Source: Hymenobacter edaphi (lineage in GTDB: Bacteria > Bacteroidota > Bacteroidia > Cytophagales > Hymenobacteraceae). From it: a DNA stretch of 64,000 bases. The notes under the pieces were generated by a model, which ran no database searches, had not been told where the DNA came from, and worked only from the letters and a program-made list of their open reading frames with translations. This document shows, in pieces, positions 9,018 to 17,520 of the stretch. The position numbers were made by a program, and so were the translations under genes. The stretch's first letter is position 1; each line of letters begins with the position of its first letter. Where the stretch lies: the NCBI RefSeq assembly GCF_003258365.1, contig NZ_QHKM01000004.1, positions 581,987-645,986 on the forward strand, given 5' to 3'.

Positions 9018-9758
9018 CTAAAAGCTCAGGGCCTCGCGGAAGCGCGTGGACTGCTGCCGCGACACTTCCACTTCGCCGCCGCCGCGCAGCCGGATTTTCA
9101 GCGTGCTGCTAAACCAGGGCTCGATGTGCTCCACCCACTTCAGGTTGATGATCTGCTGGCGGTTGACGCGGAAAAAAACGGCCGGATCGAGGCGGGCTTC
9201 CAGCTGCTGCAGGGTGCGCGGAATAAGCGGGCGCACGTCGTGGAAGTGCAGGCGCGTGTAGTTGTCGGCCACTTCCAGCAGGCGCACGTCCTGCAGGCGC
9301 ACAAACCAGCACCGCTCGCCGTCCTTGACGAACACCTGGTCGGTTTCGCGCAGCAGCTCGCGGGCGGCGGCGGCGGGCTCCGCCGCGTCGGGCGCGGGGC
9401 CGGCCGGCTGGGCCGTGCGGGCCTTGGCCAGGGCGGCGGCCAGGCGCTGCTCGTCCACGGGCTTGAGCAGGTAGTCCAGCGCATTCACCTCGAAGGCCTG
9501 CACGGCGTACTGGTCGAAGGCGGTGGTGAAGACGACCTGCGGGGCGGCGTCCTCCAGGTCGGCCAGCAGCTCGAAGCCCGAACGGCCGGGCATGTGAATG
9601 TCGAGCAGCAGCAAATCGGGGCGCAGCTCGGTCAGGCGCAGCTGGGCTTCATCGGCATTGGCGGCTTCGCCCACCACCGTCACGTCGGGGTGGCGCTGCA
9701 GCAGGCGGCGCAGCTCCTGGCGGGCCAGGCGGGAGTCGTCGACTACGAGAACGTTCAT
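9018..9758 (-). CDS. LytTR-family response regulator
   Basis: A 246-residue two-domain regulator. The receiver domain (1-120) has the acidic pair Asp7-Asp8 (VVDDSR), the phosphoacceptor Asp53 (LLLLDIHMP) and Lys99 (YLLKPVD). The C-terminal LytTR DNA-binding domain (about 145-246) includes DVRLLEVADNYTRLHF and FFRVNRQQIINLKWVEHI. It lies 22 bp after the histidine kinase gene, so the two form an AlgR/LytR-type two-component system. LytTR proteins bind paired direct repeats in promoters; targets cannot be told from the sequence. In this phylum such pairs often control surface proteins or cell-wall genes. Confidence 0.93.
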   Translation of the reverse strand: MNVLVVDDSRLARQELRRLLQRHPDVTVVGEAANADEAQLRLTELRPDLLLLDIHMPGRSGFELLADLEDAAPQVVFTTAFDQYAVQAFEVNALDYLLKPVDEQRLAAALAKARTAQPAGPAPDAAEPAAAARELLRETDQVFVKDGERCWFVRLQDVRLLEVADNYTRLHFHDVRPLIPRTLQQLEARLDPAVFFRVNRQQIINLKWVEHIEPWFSSTLKIRLRGGGEVEVSRQQSTRFREALSF

Positions 9759-9780
9759 GGGGTCAATGAATAAGGAGCAA

Positions 9781-10944
9781 TCAGCAGGAAGCAGGGGCCG
9801 GCGCGCCTGGCACGGCGGCCGCCGGCAAAGGCAGGTGGTCAGTGCCCAGGGCCAGCGGCTCGTTGCCCAGCGGCAGGCGCACGGTGGCGGCCACGGTAGC
9901 CGCGTCGGCCTGCTCCAGGCGCAGCTCGGCCTGCGGGCCGAACAGCAGGCGCAGCCGCTCGCGCACGTTGCGCAGGCCGGTGCCGGTGCCGTCGGGGCGG
10001 GGGGCCGTGGGGTGGGGCGTGAGCTGGCCGGTGTTGGCCACCGTCAGCAGCAGCTCCTGCGGGGTGCGGCGGGCCCCGATGCGCAGCTCGCCGCCCGCCG
10101 GCAGCGGGGCCAGGCCGTGCTTCACCGCGTTTTCGACGAGCACCTGCACCAGCATGGGCGGCACCAGCACCGGCAGGCAGTCGGCGGGCACGTCGATGGC
10201 GTAGCGCAGGCGCTCCTCCAGCTGCAGCGACTCCAGCTGCAGGTAGTCGCGCACCACGGCCAGCTCGCGGCCCAGCGGCACCTGCTCGGTGCGGTTCAGC
10301 TGAATGGCGTAGCGCAGCAGCTCGGAGAGGTGGCTGAGCATGTGGCGGGCGCGCTCGGGGTCTTCGCCGATAAGGGAGCGGATGTTGTTGAGCCCGTTGA
10401 AGAGAAAGTGCGGGTTGATCTGGGCCTTGAGCGTCTGCATCTCGGCCTCGCGCACGGCGGCCGTGAGCTTCCACTTGTCGATTTCGGCCTGGCGGTAGCG
10501 CTGCAGGTAAAACCAGCCGAAGTAGAACCCGCTCCACAGCCAGAGCAGGAAGTTGACGTTGAACACGTAGCCGATAAACTGGCCCACCCCGTAGGACTGC
10601 CCGGTGGAGGCGGGCCGCACCACGCCCGCAATCAGGCCCCAGATGATAACCTGGCTGAACAGAGCCAGCAGCAGGTTGGTGAGCAGCAGCCGGCCCAGCA
10701 GCGGGGCCGGGCCCAGCTGCGTCCAGCCCCGGGCCCGGATGTGGTAGCGCAGGCCGTGGGAGAGGCCCAGCAGCGTGAGGGCAATGATGGCCGAGATGAA
10801 CACGCCGTCGAGGGAAAAACGGCCGAACATCGAAAACACCATCAGGTTGAAGCCGGCGTAGAACGTCCAGCCGATCAGCTGGCAGCGCCAGTACAGGCGG
10901 CTCGGCGGCGGTACCGCGGCGTAAGAAGTCAGCAGCTTGGGCAT
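9781..10944 (-). CDS. LytS-type sensor histidine kinase
   Basis: A 387-residue membrane kinase. Four hydrophobic segments lie in the first 160 residues. They are followed by a linker with MQTLKAQINPHFLFNGLNN, where the His of NPHFLFN is the phosphorylation site of the His_kinase family (PF06580). The ATPase domain shows VLVENAVKHG (N box) and GTGTGLRNVRERL (G box). It is placed between a hydrolase gene (43 bp upstream) and its cognate regulator (22 bp downstream). No extracytoplasmic sensor domain is visible, so the signal is probably perceived in the membrane. Confidence 0.92.
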   Translation of the reverse strand: MPKLLTSYAAVPPPSRLYWRCQLIGWTFYAGFNLMVFSMFGRFSLDGVFISAIIALTLLGLSHGLRYHIRARGWTQLGPAPLLGRLLLTNLLLALFSQVIIWGLIAGVVRPASTGQSYGVGQFIGYVFNVNFLLWLWSGFYFGWFYLQRYRQAEIDKWKLTAAVREAEMQTLKAQINPHFLFNGLNNIRSLIGEDPERARHMLSHLSELLRYAIQLNRTEQVPLGRELAVVRDYLQLESLQLEERLRYAIDVPADCLPVLVPPMLVQVLVENAVKHGLAPLPAGGELRIGARRTPQELLLTVANTGQLTPHPTAPRPDGTGTGLRNVRERLRLLFGPQAELRLEQADAATVAATVRLPLGNEPLALGTDHLPLPAAAVPGAPAPASC

Positions 10945-10987
10945 AGAGGCGAAAGGTAGGGCCGCGGCGCCACCGCGGCGGGCGCGG

Positions 10988-11929
10988 CTACTGGGCCGCC
11001 ACCGGGCGCTGCTTCAAAAATGCGTCGGCCTGGGCGAAAAACCACTGCGTATCATCCCACATCAGGAAGTGGCGGCCGGCCGCCGACATTTCGATGCGGT
11101 GCTGGGGCAGGCGGGCGTACTGCTGCTCGAAGATGGCGCGGGTGCTTTCCTGGGTGGCGCCGTAGGGCTGGTAGGCCGCCCAGGCACCGAGCACCAGCAC
11201 CGGCTGCTGAATGCGGGCCACGTCCGGGCGCAGGTCGGTGGTGTACATATCGTACATGGCCTGGCCCACGGTGCGGCCGTCCGACTGCTGACCCCAGCGC
11301 AGGGCCACGGTCTGGCGGGCCGTGTCGGTAATCATGCTGGCTAGCATCAGGCGCTGCTGGGCGGCCGGCATGCGGCCCTGGCTTACCTGCTGGCGCGAGG
11401 CCTCGGCCATGGGGCGGGCCGCCTCGGCCGTCAGGGCCGGGTTCTGAATGGCCGCCAGAAAGGGCAGCGAGTCGACGATGAGCAGCGGGCCCACGGCCTC
11501 GGGCTGGGTGGCGCTCATCCACAGGGCCACAAAGCCGCCGAGGCTGTGGCCGATGACGGCCGGGCGCTGCAGCTGCTGCGCCTTGATGTAGCCGAGCAGC
11601 TGGTCGCGCACGTTCTGCAGCAGCTTATCGGTGCTGGCCGGGGCCGCCGCGCCGCCGAAGCCCGCCAGCGACACCACGTGGCACTGGTACTGCTGCCGGT
11701 AGCGGGCCACGGTTTCGTCCCACACCGCGCCGGGGCAGGTCAGGCCCGGAATCAGCAGCACCGGCCGGCCCTTGCCCACCACGCGCACCGTGAAGGTGGG
11801 GTGCTGGGCGGGGTTGTCGACGGGCGCGGGGGCAGCCGGAGCGGCCTGGGCGGCGAAGGGGGCGGCCGTGGTCAGCAGCAGGGCGGCGCAGGCGGTGCGG
11901 AGGGCGGTAGCAAAGCGAATCATGGTCAT
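10988..11929 (-). CDS. Secreted alpha/beta hydrolase
   Basis: The 313-residue protein starts MTMIRFATALRTACAALL and has a signal peptide ending near AAQAAPAAP. The fold is clear: VLLIPGLTCPGAVW (oxyanion region), nucleophile elbow GHSLGGFVAL, an Asp in the ARIQQPVLVLGAW region, and a C-terminal His in SAAGRHFLMWDD. The substrate is unknown; it could be an esterase or a quorum-quenching type enzyme. The gene precedes lytS by 43 bp on the same strand, so a shared operon with the two-component system is likely. Two possible ATGs lie 6 bp apart. Confidence 0.8.
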   Translation of the reverse strand: MTMIRFATALRTACAALLLTTAAPFAAQAAPAAPAPVDNPAQHPTFTVRVVGKGRPVLLIPGLTCPGAVWDETVARYRQQYQCHVVSLAGFGGAAAPASTDKLLQNVRDQLLGYIKAQQLQRPAVIGHSLGGFVALWMSATQPEAVGPLLIVDSLPFLAAIQNPALTAEAARPMAEASRQQVSQGRMPAAQQRLMLASMITDTARQTVALRWGQQSDGRTVGQAMYDMYTTDLRPDVARIQQPVLVLGAWAAYQPYGATQESTRAIFEQQYARLPQHRIEMSAAGRHFLMWDDTQWFFAQADAFLKQRPVAAQ

Positions 11930-12089
11930 CAGGGGTTTGGAAGCGTGGTTGATGACCCAAAAGTGGGGCAAGCCCGACCCGGGCGGAAGCAAAACCTGGC
12001 CGAGCGGTAAGGCACCGGGCCGAGGGGCCGAAAAGCCGGGGCGAATGGCGAAGCGGCAACGACCAGCGGCCGAGGCCCCGTCGCCGGCC

Positions 12090-12144
12090 CGAACGCAGCA
12101 GCGCCGCCACCACCCTGCGCGGGCTGGTGACGGCGCTGCGTTCG
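12090..12144 (-). terminator. Long hairpin after the BamE-like gene
   Basis: CGAACGCAGCAGCGCCG and CGGCGCTGCGTTCG form a 14-bp stem with a 3-base bulge and a 24-base loop. It lies just after the stop at 12168 on the minus strand. No T-tract follows. Confidence 0.45.
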
Positions 12145-12167
12145 GCAAGGCCGGGCGGCGGGGCCGC

Positions 12168-12506
12168 CTATTCCATCTTGGTGGTGTTGTCGTCGGGGCG
12201 CTGGTCGCCGCGGGCCTGGGGGGCGCACTCCTTGCTGGTCACGCGCCCGTCGGCGCCGAACAGGATGCGAATGGGCTGCGTATCGGTGGCGCTGCCGAAA
12301 AGGTACGACCAGGTGTGGCCGCCGTCGGGGCGGGTGTCGTCGCCGGTGGGGGCGCCCATGGTGCGGCGCACCTGCTCCTGGGTCATACCAATGTCCACTT
12401 TCACGCACTGCTCCGCGTTCTGGAAGCTTTCCTGGGCGGTGCAGGCGTGTAGGGCCCAGCCCAGCAGCACGAGCAGCATCAGGCCTAAAAGGCGTCGGGT
12501 CAGCAT
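12168..12506 (-). CDS. BamE/SmpA-like small lipoprotein
   Basis: The ATG at 12504-12506 gives 112 residues. The signal peptide LLGLMLLVLLGWALHAC ends in a lipobox Cys. The mature part contains VDIGMTQEQVRRTMGAP, the hallmark of the SmpA/BamE fold (short helix, then G-x-P), followed by a strand segment HTWSYLFG. BamE is part of the outer-membrane assembly machine, but many lipoproteins of this fold have other roles, and I cannot assign it to BAM. It follows the coiled-coil gene by 11 bp in one operon. Confidence 0.65.
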   Translation of the reverse strand: MLTRRLLGLMLLVLLGWALHACTAQESFQNAEQCVKVDIGMTQEQVRRTMGAPTGDDTRPDGGHTWSYLFGSATDTQPIRILFGADGRVTSKECAPQARGDQRPDDNTTKME

Positions 12507-12517
12507 CGGGGCAGGGA

Positions 12518-12832
12518 TTAGAACAGCTTGCTGATATCCTCGCGCAGCGTGTCGATGCCGCGCTTCAGGTCGGTCCACACGCTGCCGCTCCGGTCGTCGT
12601 CGGCGGGAGTGCTGCGGTCGGCGTCGCCGAGCTGCTCGCCCAGCTGCCGGCGCTTCACTTCCAGGGCCGCAATGTGCTCGTGGTAGTGGTGCGGGGCACC
12701 GGCCGCGGTGGTGTTGGCGCGGGCATGCAGGGTCTTGATTTTGGTGTCCAGCTCGTCCAGCGCCTGCTGCAGCTCGACGGTGCTCAGGTGGTGGGGGGCA
12801 CGCATGTGGTTAGGATTGGGAACGTATGACAT
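12518..12832 (-). CDS. Small coiled-coil protein (stress-type, hypothetical)
   Basis: A soluble protein of 104 residues from ATG 12830-12832. It has two heptad-rich helices (STVELQQALDELDTKIKTLHA and AALEVKRRQLGEQLG) and a C-terminal segment VWTDLKRGIDTLREDI. This pattern resembles small coiled-coil proteins annotated as sll1863-like stress proteins, but the match is by eye. It is the first gene of a two-gene operon with the BamE-like lipoprotein. Function unknown. Confidence 0.55.
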   Translation of the reverse strand: MSYVPNPNHMRAPHHLSTVELQQALDELDTKIKTLHARANTTAAGAPHHYHEHIAALEVKRRQLGEQLGDADRSTPADDDRSGSVWTDLKRGIDTLREDISKLF

Positions 12833-13031
12833 GGCAAGAAGCGAGAGGGAAGGGCCGCCAGCCACGCCCGGCGGTAAGGCCTTGTACTGCCCCCGGCTCC
12901 GAAAAGATGCCCCGCCGCCCGCCCGGCCGTGTTACCAACCTAAATGCAACTCAACCATAACGCAGCAGTAATACGCTGGCCTGGGCCCCCGCCTACTTTT
13001 GCGTACCGCCCCTTGAAGCTCCTTGCTGCCT

Positions 13032-13505
13032 ATGCAACGTATTGTAATACTGATGTTTATGTTGGTGCTTGGCCGGTGCGCCGCCGCGCTGGGCCAGGCC
13101 GGGCGGCCGCTCGCCATCAGCGGTTCCGGCACCGACAGCGCCACCCAATCGGCCGTGGAGGGCGGGGGCGCAGCCGAGGCGGCCCCGGCCGTCTACCACG
13201 TGGCCGAGGTGATGCCCGCCTTTCCCGGCGGCGCGGCGGCCCAGCTGGCTTTTCTGCGCGACAAGCTGAAGTACCCCGAGGAAGCCTTGCGTAAGCGCGT
13301 GGCCGGCAAGGTATTGGTGCAGTTCGTGGTGGATGAGCGCGGCCACCTGCTCGACCCGCAGGTGGTGCGCGGCCTCGGCGCCGGCCTCGACGAGGAAGCC
13401 CTGCGCCTGGTGCGCATCATGCCCTGGTGGACGCCCGGCCTCGTCGGCGGCCAGCCGGTGAAGGTGGCCGTGACGCTGCCCATCGTGTTCCGGGCGCTGG
13501 AATAA
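13032..13505 (+). CDS. TonB C-terminal domain protein
   Basis: The protein of 157 residues has a signal peptide (MQRIVILMFMLVLGRCAAALGQ). Its C-terminal TonB-like domain (about 60-157) reads MPAFPGGAAAQLAFLRDKL, YPEEALRKRVAGKVLVQFVV and VAVTLPIVFR. There is no Pro-rich spanner and no ExbB/ExbD partner next to it, so it is more likely a secreted or lipid-linked TonB-fold protein than a true energy transducer. Such standalone copies are frequent in Bacteroidota. The start is the ATG after an in-frame TTG and CTG. It converges with the next gene across a repeat element. Confidence 0.75.
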   Translation: MQRIVILMFMLVLGRCAAALGQAGRPLAISGSGTDSATQSAVEGGGAAEAAPAVYHVAEVMPAFPGGAAAQLAFLRDKLKYPEEALRKRVAGKVLVQFVVDERGHLLDPQVVRGLGAGLDEEALRLVRIMPWWTPGLVGGQPVKVAVTLPIVFRALE

Positions 13506-13624
13506 GTGAATTGGTGATTTAGCGGCTTCGTGAGGTGTCGTTCGGGTGACTTGGTCAAGCAACAAAGCTGCGCTAACAGCTGGTGCGAGCAGCGCGTAAG
13601 CTCACCGAATCACCACTTGACCAT
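13503..13624. repeat. Octamer-array inverted repeat at convergent gene ends (element G)
   Basis: Reading the right arm on the minus strand gives phased 8-mers GGTCAAGT, GGTGATTC, GGTGAGCT. The left arm on the plus strand has AGTGAATT, GGTGATTT and, further in, GGTGACTT, GGTCAAGC. The arms face each other across about 60 bp. The element contains the stop codon of the minus-strand gene (TGA at 13610-13612) and begins at the TAA of the plus-strand gene. Confidence 0.55.
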
Positions 13625-14176
13625 TCCGCCCCACTGCCGGGGCAGGCCCAGGTCGCGGGCCAGGGGAGCGGCGGCGGTGCCCCAGAGGTTGGTGAGCAGC
13701 TCGTTGATGGCGTCGGCCAGCTCCAGGTGGTAGTCCACGTCGAGCTTGTCGGCCAGGCGCAGAGCGGTGTCGGCGCGGCGGGCCAGGTGGCTGAGCAGGG
13801 GCTGGGTGGTGCCGGTGAGGCGGGCCACGGCGGCGGGCTGGTGCTGAAAGACGTGGTTGAGCAGGCGCGCCGTCAGCTCCACTTCGCCGAACTGGTCACC
13901 GGTGATTTTCGCGTGGTAGCCGATCTGGCTCTGCAGCTGGCGCAGGATGAGCAGCAGGTCGTTGGGCGTCTGGTGGTAGCCGCGCACCGGGTCGTCGAGC
14001 CGCTCGCGCAGGCGGGCGCGGCGCTCCTGCAGCGCGTCGGGGCCTTCGAGCAGGCGAAACTGCAGCTGCTCGGTCAGCACCTTGTCTTGGCAGACGAGGC
14101 GCACCAGCAGCTGGTCTTTTTCCTTCTGGGGCAGGTTGAGCAGGGCTTTGCGCAGGGCGGGCGGAAGAGAAGCCAT
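13610..14176 (-). CDS. Hypothetical protein, DUF-like (188 aa)
   Basis: A soluble, mostly helical 188-residue protein with no signal peptide. Visible segments: LPPALRKALLNLPQKEKDQL at the start, DKVLTEQLQFRLLEGPD, then GYHQTPNDLLLILRQLQSQIGYH. It looks like a conserved cytoplasmic protein of Cytophagales whose function I do not know. The last four residues, VKW and stop, are encoded by a repeat element that overlaps the gene end. It is transcribed alone and convergent with the TonB-domain gene. Confidence 0.6.
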   Translation of the reverse strand: MASLPPALRKALLNLPQKEKDQLLVRLVCQDKVLTEQLQFRLLEGPDALQERRARLRERLDDPVRGYHQTPNDLLLILRQLQSQIGYHAKITGDQFGEVELTARLLNHVFQHQPAAVARLTGTTQPLLSHLARRADTALRLADKLDVDYHLELADAINELLTNLWGTAAAPLARDLGLPRQWGGMVKW

Positions 14177-14324
14177 CGGGGAGGAATGCGTACAAGAACT
14201 AGACCTTCAATAACGCAAAAACCGTCCTTTTGGCTCCGAAAAGGTCAATAATCTTACGCCGGGCGGCCCGCGCCAACCGGCGGCCGCCGAGCCGCAGGCC
14301 GAAAATTCGGTGGCCGACCGGTGC

Positions 14325-15179
14325 TTAGTCCACCAGCCGGTAGTACAAGTGCTGGCTCAAACGCTTGGCGCGCAGGTAGAGGCGCCACGGCGGGTACACC
14401 ACCACGCGCTTCAGCAACGACGGCCGCGTGTAGGTAACGACGCTGATGGCGCCGCCGGTAACGTGCGAGCGTTGCTCGTACCCGATGCCTTCCTTGCGCA
14501 CCGGCGGCAGCACGACGGGGCCGCGCGTCAGCGGCAGGGCGAGTACGCCCGCTACTTCGGCCGGCGTGAAAGTCAGCGCCGCGGGCTGATAACCGGGTAG
14601 TTCGGCCCGCAGCTGCAAGGAATCGGCCCAGTAGTCGGCCGGGATGGACAGCTGCACCGAGCCGTCGACTTCGGTCTGCAGGCTCAGCAGCGGGGCGCCG
14701 CGCTGCCACAGCTGCACGCGGACGAAGCCCAGGCCCTGGTTGGCGGCCGCATCGAGCACGCGCACCACCACTGCGCGGGATGGGCGGGCCGGCGCGGCGG
14801 CGGAAGCCAGCTGCGCCGGGGCGGCCGGGCCCGGGGCGGCCGGGCCCGGGGCGGCCAGGGCGGCCGGCGCCAGCAGGGGCAGGCTCAGCGCCGCCAGTGC
14901 CCGCCGCAGCCACGCCGCCCCGGGCCAGGCGCCGCTGGTAGTAGCCGCGGCGGCTTGCCGACGGCTTTCGGCCAGCGTGGCCACCGGAATACGGCCGCAG
15001 ACGCTGCCGGCGGGGTGGGCGCGGAGCACGGCCAGGATGTCGGCCGGGGCCAGGCCGCTGAAGTCGAGCACTTCCTTCTGGCAGGCCTGGCAGAAACGGC
15101 CGCAGGCGGTGGGCGTCATTCGGGCCCAGTCTGCGGGGCAGGGCTCGGCAATGGCGAGGTACACGGACGATGAGGGCAT
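14325..15179 (-). CDS. Protein with Cys-rich N-terminal motif, one TM and carboxypeptidase-regulatory-like domain
   Basis: The 284-residue protein begins MPSSSVYLAIAEPCPADWA and then has TACGRFCQACQKEVLDFSG, a Cys-rich motif that could bind a metal (Cys at about 14, 27, 31, 34). A hydrophobic segment follows near residues 85-110 (LRRALAALSLPLLAPAALAA). The C-terminal half resembles a peptidase-associated regulatory-like beta-sandwich (VVRVLDAAANQGLGFVRV, then DGSVQLSIPADYW). The N-terminal motif thus faces the cytoplasm and the sandwich the periplasm. The gene is divergent from a MORN/TonB gene across 66 bp, so they may share a promoter region. Function unknown. Confidence 0.6.
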   Translation of the reverse strand: MPSSSVYLAIAEPCPADWARMTPTACGRFCQACQKEVLDFSGLAPADILAVLRAHPAGSVCGRIPVATLAESRRQAAAATTSGAWPGAAWLRRALAALSLPLLAPAALAAPGPAAPGPAAPAQLASAAAPARPSRAVVVRVLDAAANQGLGFVRVQLWQRGAPLLSLQTEVDGSVQLSIPADYWADSLQLRAELPGYQPAALTFTPAEVAGVLALPLTRGPVVLPPVRKEGIGYEQRSHVTGGAISVVTYTRPSLLKRVVVYPPWRLYLRAKRLSQHLYYRLVD

Positions 15180-15245
15180 GGGGGCTTGTGGAAACGTGGG
15201 CCGGCTGGCATCAAGCAGTGGATGTTGCACCACCTCCGTTTCCAT

Positions 15246-16043
15246 ATGCGGCGCCCCGTTCTTTTAGTCCTCCTGCTCTTGGCGTCGCTCGGCGTAGCCG
15301 CCCAGCTGCCGCCGCGCGCCTATTTCACCGCCGCCGGCCGCCCCACCGCCGCCCCCGACTCGGCCGCCTACTACACCCGCACCCAGCGCCGCGGCGCGGG
15401 CGGCACCATCACCACCTACCGGCCCGATGGCCGCCGCCTGCACCAGCAGCAGTACGCCCACCTGCCCGCCCGCCAGCTGCACGGCCCGAGCACCGCCTGG
15501 ACCGCCGGCCGGCGCACCAGCACCTACCGCTACCAGCGCGGCCAGCTGCACGGCCTGGCCCAGGCCTGGTACCCGGGCGGGCAGCGCCGCTGGCAGCTGC
15601 CGTACGCGCAGGGGCAGCGCCACGGCACCTTGCGCGCCTGGTATGCCTCGGGCCAGCTGATGCGCCAGGAAACCTACCGCCGCGGCGTGCGCACCGGCGC
15701 CCGGTGCTTCACCCGCGCCGGCCACGACACCGCTTACTTCGCTTTTAGTCGCCCGGCCAGCTTCGCGGGCGGCGACACGGCCGCGGCCGGCTGGATTCAG
15801 CGCAAAGTGAGGTACACGGCGCTGGCCCTGCGCAACCAGGTGGAAGGGCGGGTGCTTGTGCGCTTTTGGGTCGATGGCACGGGGCGGGTGCAGCAGCCGC
15901 AACGGCTCAAAAGCGTGGGCGCCGGCCTGGAAGAAGCGGTGGAGCACGCGCTACTGACCATGCCCCGCTGGGCGCCGGCCGTGGTGGAAGGGCAGCCTGT
16001 GGCGGTGCCCTACGAGTTGGCGGTGTTCTTCGTCATTCGCTGA
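15246..16043 (+). CDS. Secreted protein with MORN/YwqK-type repeats and TonB C-terminal domain
   Basis: The ATG at 15246 gives 265 residues starting with the signal peptide MRRPVLLVLLLLASLGVAAQ. The middle has three or four short repeats of the toxin-antitoxin YwqK/MORN kind (GQLHGLAQAWYPGGQRRW, GQRHGTLRAWYASGQLM). The C-terminal 90 residues are a TonB-like domain (GRVLVRFWVDGTGRVQQ, then MPRWAPAVVEGQPVAVPYEL). This combination is common in Hymenobacter-like genomes and its role is unknown. It is divergent from the Cys-rich gene and convergent with dctA. Confidence 0.7.
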   Translation: MRRPVLLVLLLLASLGVAAQLPPRAYFTAAGRPTAAPDSAAYYTRTQRRGAGGTITTYRPDGRRLHQQQYAHLPARQLHGPSTAWTAGRRTSTYRYQRGQLHGLAQAWYPGGQRRWQLPYAQGQRHGTLRAWYASGQLMRQETYRRGVRTGARCFTRAGHDTAYFAFSRPASFAGGDTAAAGWIQRKVRYTALALRNQVEGRVLVRFWVDGTGRVQQPQRLKSVGAGLEEAVEHALLTMPRWAPAVVEGQPVAVPYELAVFFVIR

Positions 16044-16056
16044 CGCGCCGCCGGGC

Positions 16057-17379
16057 CTACCGCGGCCCCGGCTCGTGGGCGGGCGGCAGCGGGTGCTCGG
16101 GGGGCAGCACGTCGCTTTCGGGCTGCACGGCGCCGGCCAGGGCCAGCCGGTTTTTGGCCTCGTCGAACTCGTTTTCGCTTTTGGCCACCACCACCGTCGC
16201 CACGGCGTTGCCGATGATGTTGGTAATGGCCCGGGCCTCCGACATAAACCGGTCGACGCCCAGCAGCAGGGCCATGCCCTCGACGGGAATGACCTTGGTG
16301 GCCGCCAGGGTGGAAGCCAGCACCACGAAGCCCGAGCCCGTAACGCCCGCCGCGCCCTTGCTGGTGAGCATCAGAATGCCGATAATGGTGAGCTGCTGGC
16401 CCAGGGTGAGCGGAATATTGAACGCCTGCGCCAGGAAGATGCTGGCCATCGAAAGGTAGATGGTGGTGCCGTCGAGGTTGAAGGAATAGCCCGTGGGAAT
16501 GACCAGCCCCGCCACCGAGCGGGAGCAGCCGAAAGCCGTGAGCTTGTCGATGAGCCGGGGCAGGGCCGACTCCGACGAGGACGTGCCGAGCACAATCAGC
16601 AGCTCTTCCTTGATGAAGCCCAGCAGCTTCAGGATGCTGAACCGGTAGTAGCGCGCCACTGCCCCGAGCACGCCGAAAATGAACACGGCCATGGTCAGGT
16701 ACACCGAGGCCATGAGCTTGGCCAGCGGCAGCAAGGTGCTCAGCCCGTAGGTGCCAACGGTGTAGGCCATGCCGCCGAACGCGCCCAGCGGGGCCAGCTT
16801 CATCACCATGGCCAGCACCCCGAACAGCACGTGGCTCAGCCGCTCGAAGGTGCTGAGCAGCGGCCGGCCCACCGCCTCGGGCACCCGCGTGAGGGCCAGC
16901 CCGAAGAGCACCGCTATCAGCAGCACCTGCAGCACTTCGCCCTGGGCGAAGGCGCCCACCAGGTTTTCGGGCACGATGTGGGTGAAAAAGGCCACCCAGT
17001 CCATGCCCGCGGCCTGGTCGGCGTATTTCTGGGTTTCGGCCGCCCGGGCCGTGGCCGCCGAGGTATCCACGCCCGCGCCGGGCCGGATGAGGTTGGCCGC
17101 CGCCACCCCGATAACCAGCGCCAGCGTGGTGATGATTTCAAAGTACAGCAGGGCCTTGCCGCCCACGCGCCCCACTTTCTTGAGCGAGCCGATGCTGCCA
17201 ATGCCGAGCACCACCGTCAGGAAGATGATGGGCGCGATGAGCATCTTGATCAGGCGAATGAACGTTTCGCCCACCGGCTTCAGGGCCGCGCCCACGCCCG
17301 GAAAAAACGCCCCGACGAGCACGCCCAGGGCAATAGCCGTGAGTACCTGGACGGTGAGGTTGCTGGTCAGTTTCTTCAT
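16057..17379 (-). CDS. dctA: C4-dicarboxylate:cation symporter DctA
   Basis: A 440-residue inner-membrane carrier of the DAACS family. Signature segments match E. coli DctA closely: LIKMLIAPIIFLTVVLGI, the re-entrant loop GTSSSESALPRLIDKL, VIPTGYSFNLDGTTIYL and SKGAAGVTGSGFVVLA. Eight membrane helices are expected. It should import succinate, fumarate or malate with cations. The C-terminus is cytoplasmic and short, with a Pro-rich tail. No dctB/dctD regulators are adjacent. It is a single-gene unit, convergent with the MORN/TonB gene. Confidence 0.92.
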   Translation of the reverse strand: MKKLTSNLTVQVLTAIALGVLVGAFFPGVGAALKPVGETFIRLIKMLIAPIIFLTVVLGIGSIGSLKKVGRVGGKALLYFEIITTLALVIGVAAANLIRPGAGVDTSAATARAAETQKYADQAAGMDWVAFFTHIVPENLVGAFAQGEVLQVLLIAVLFGLALTRVPEAVGRPLLSTFERLSHVLFGVLAMVMKLAPLGAFGGMAYTVGTYGLSTLLPLAKLMASVYLTMAVFIFGVLGAVARYYRFSILKLLGFIKEELLIVLGTSSSESALPRLIDKLTAFGCSRSVAGLVIPTGYSFNLDGTTIYLSMASIFLAQAFNIPLTLGQQLTIIGILMLTSKGAAGVTGSGFVVLASTLAATKVIPVEGMALLLGVDRFMSEARAITNIIGNAVATVVVAKSENEFDEAKNRLALAGAVQPESDVLPPEHPLPPAHEPGPR

Positions 17380-17520
17380 GTCCGGGCAAGTTACGCGGGA
17401 AAAGGCGGGTTGTTCGGGCGGAGGTCCGGTATCGGGAAGCCGGCCGGCACAGCGAAAAAGCCCGTCGGCCGGCGGTTCGCGGTGCTCAGGAAAACGTGCT
17501 TTTCGCCGTGCGGCTGCCGG

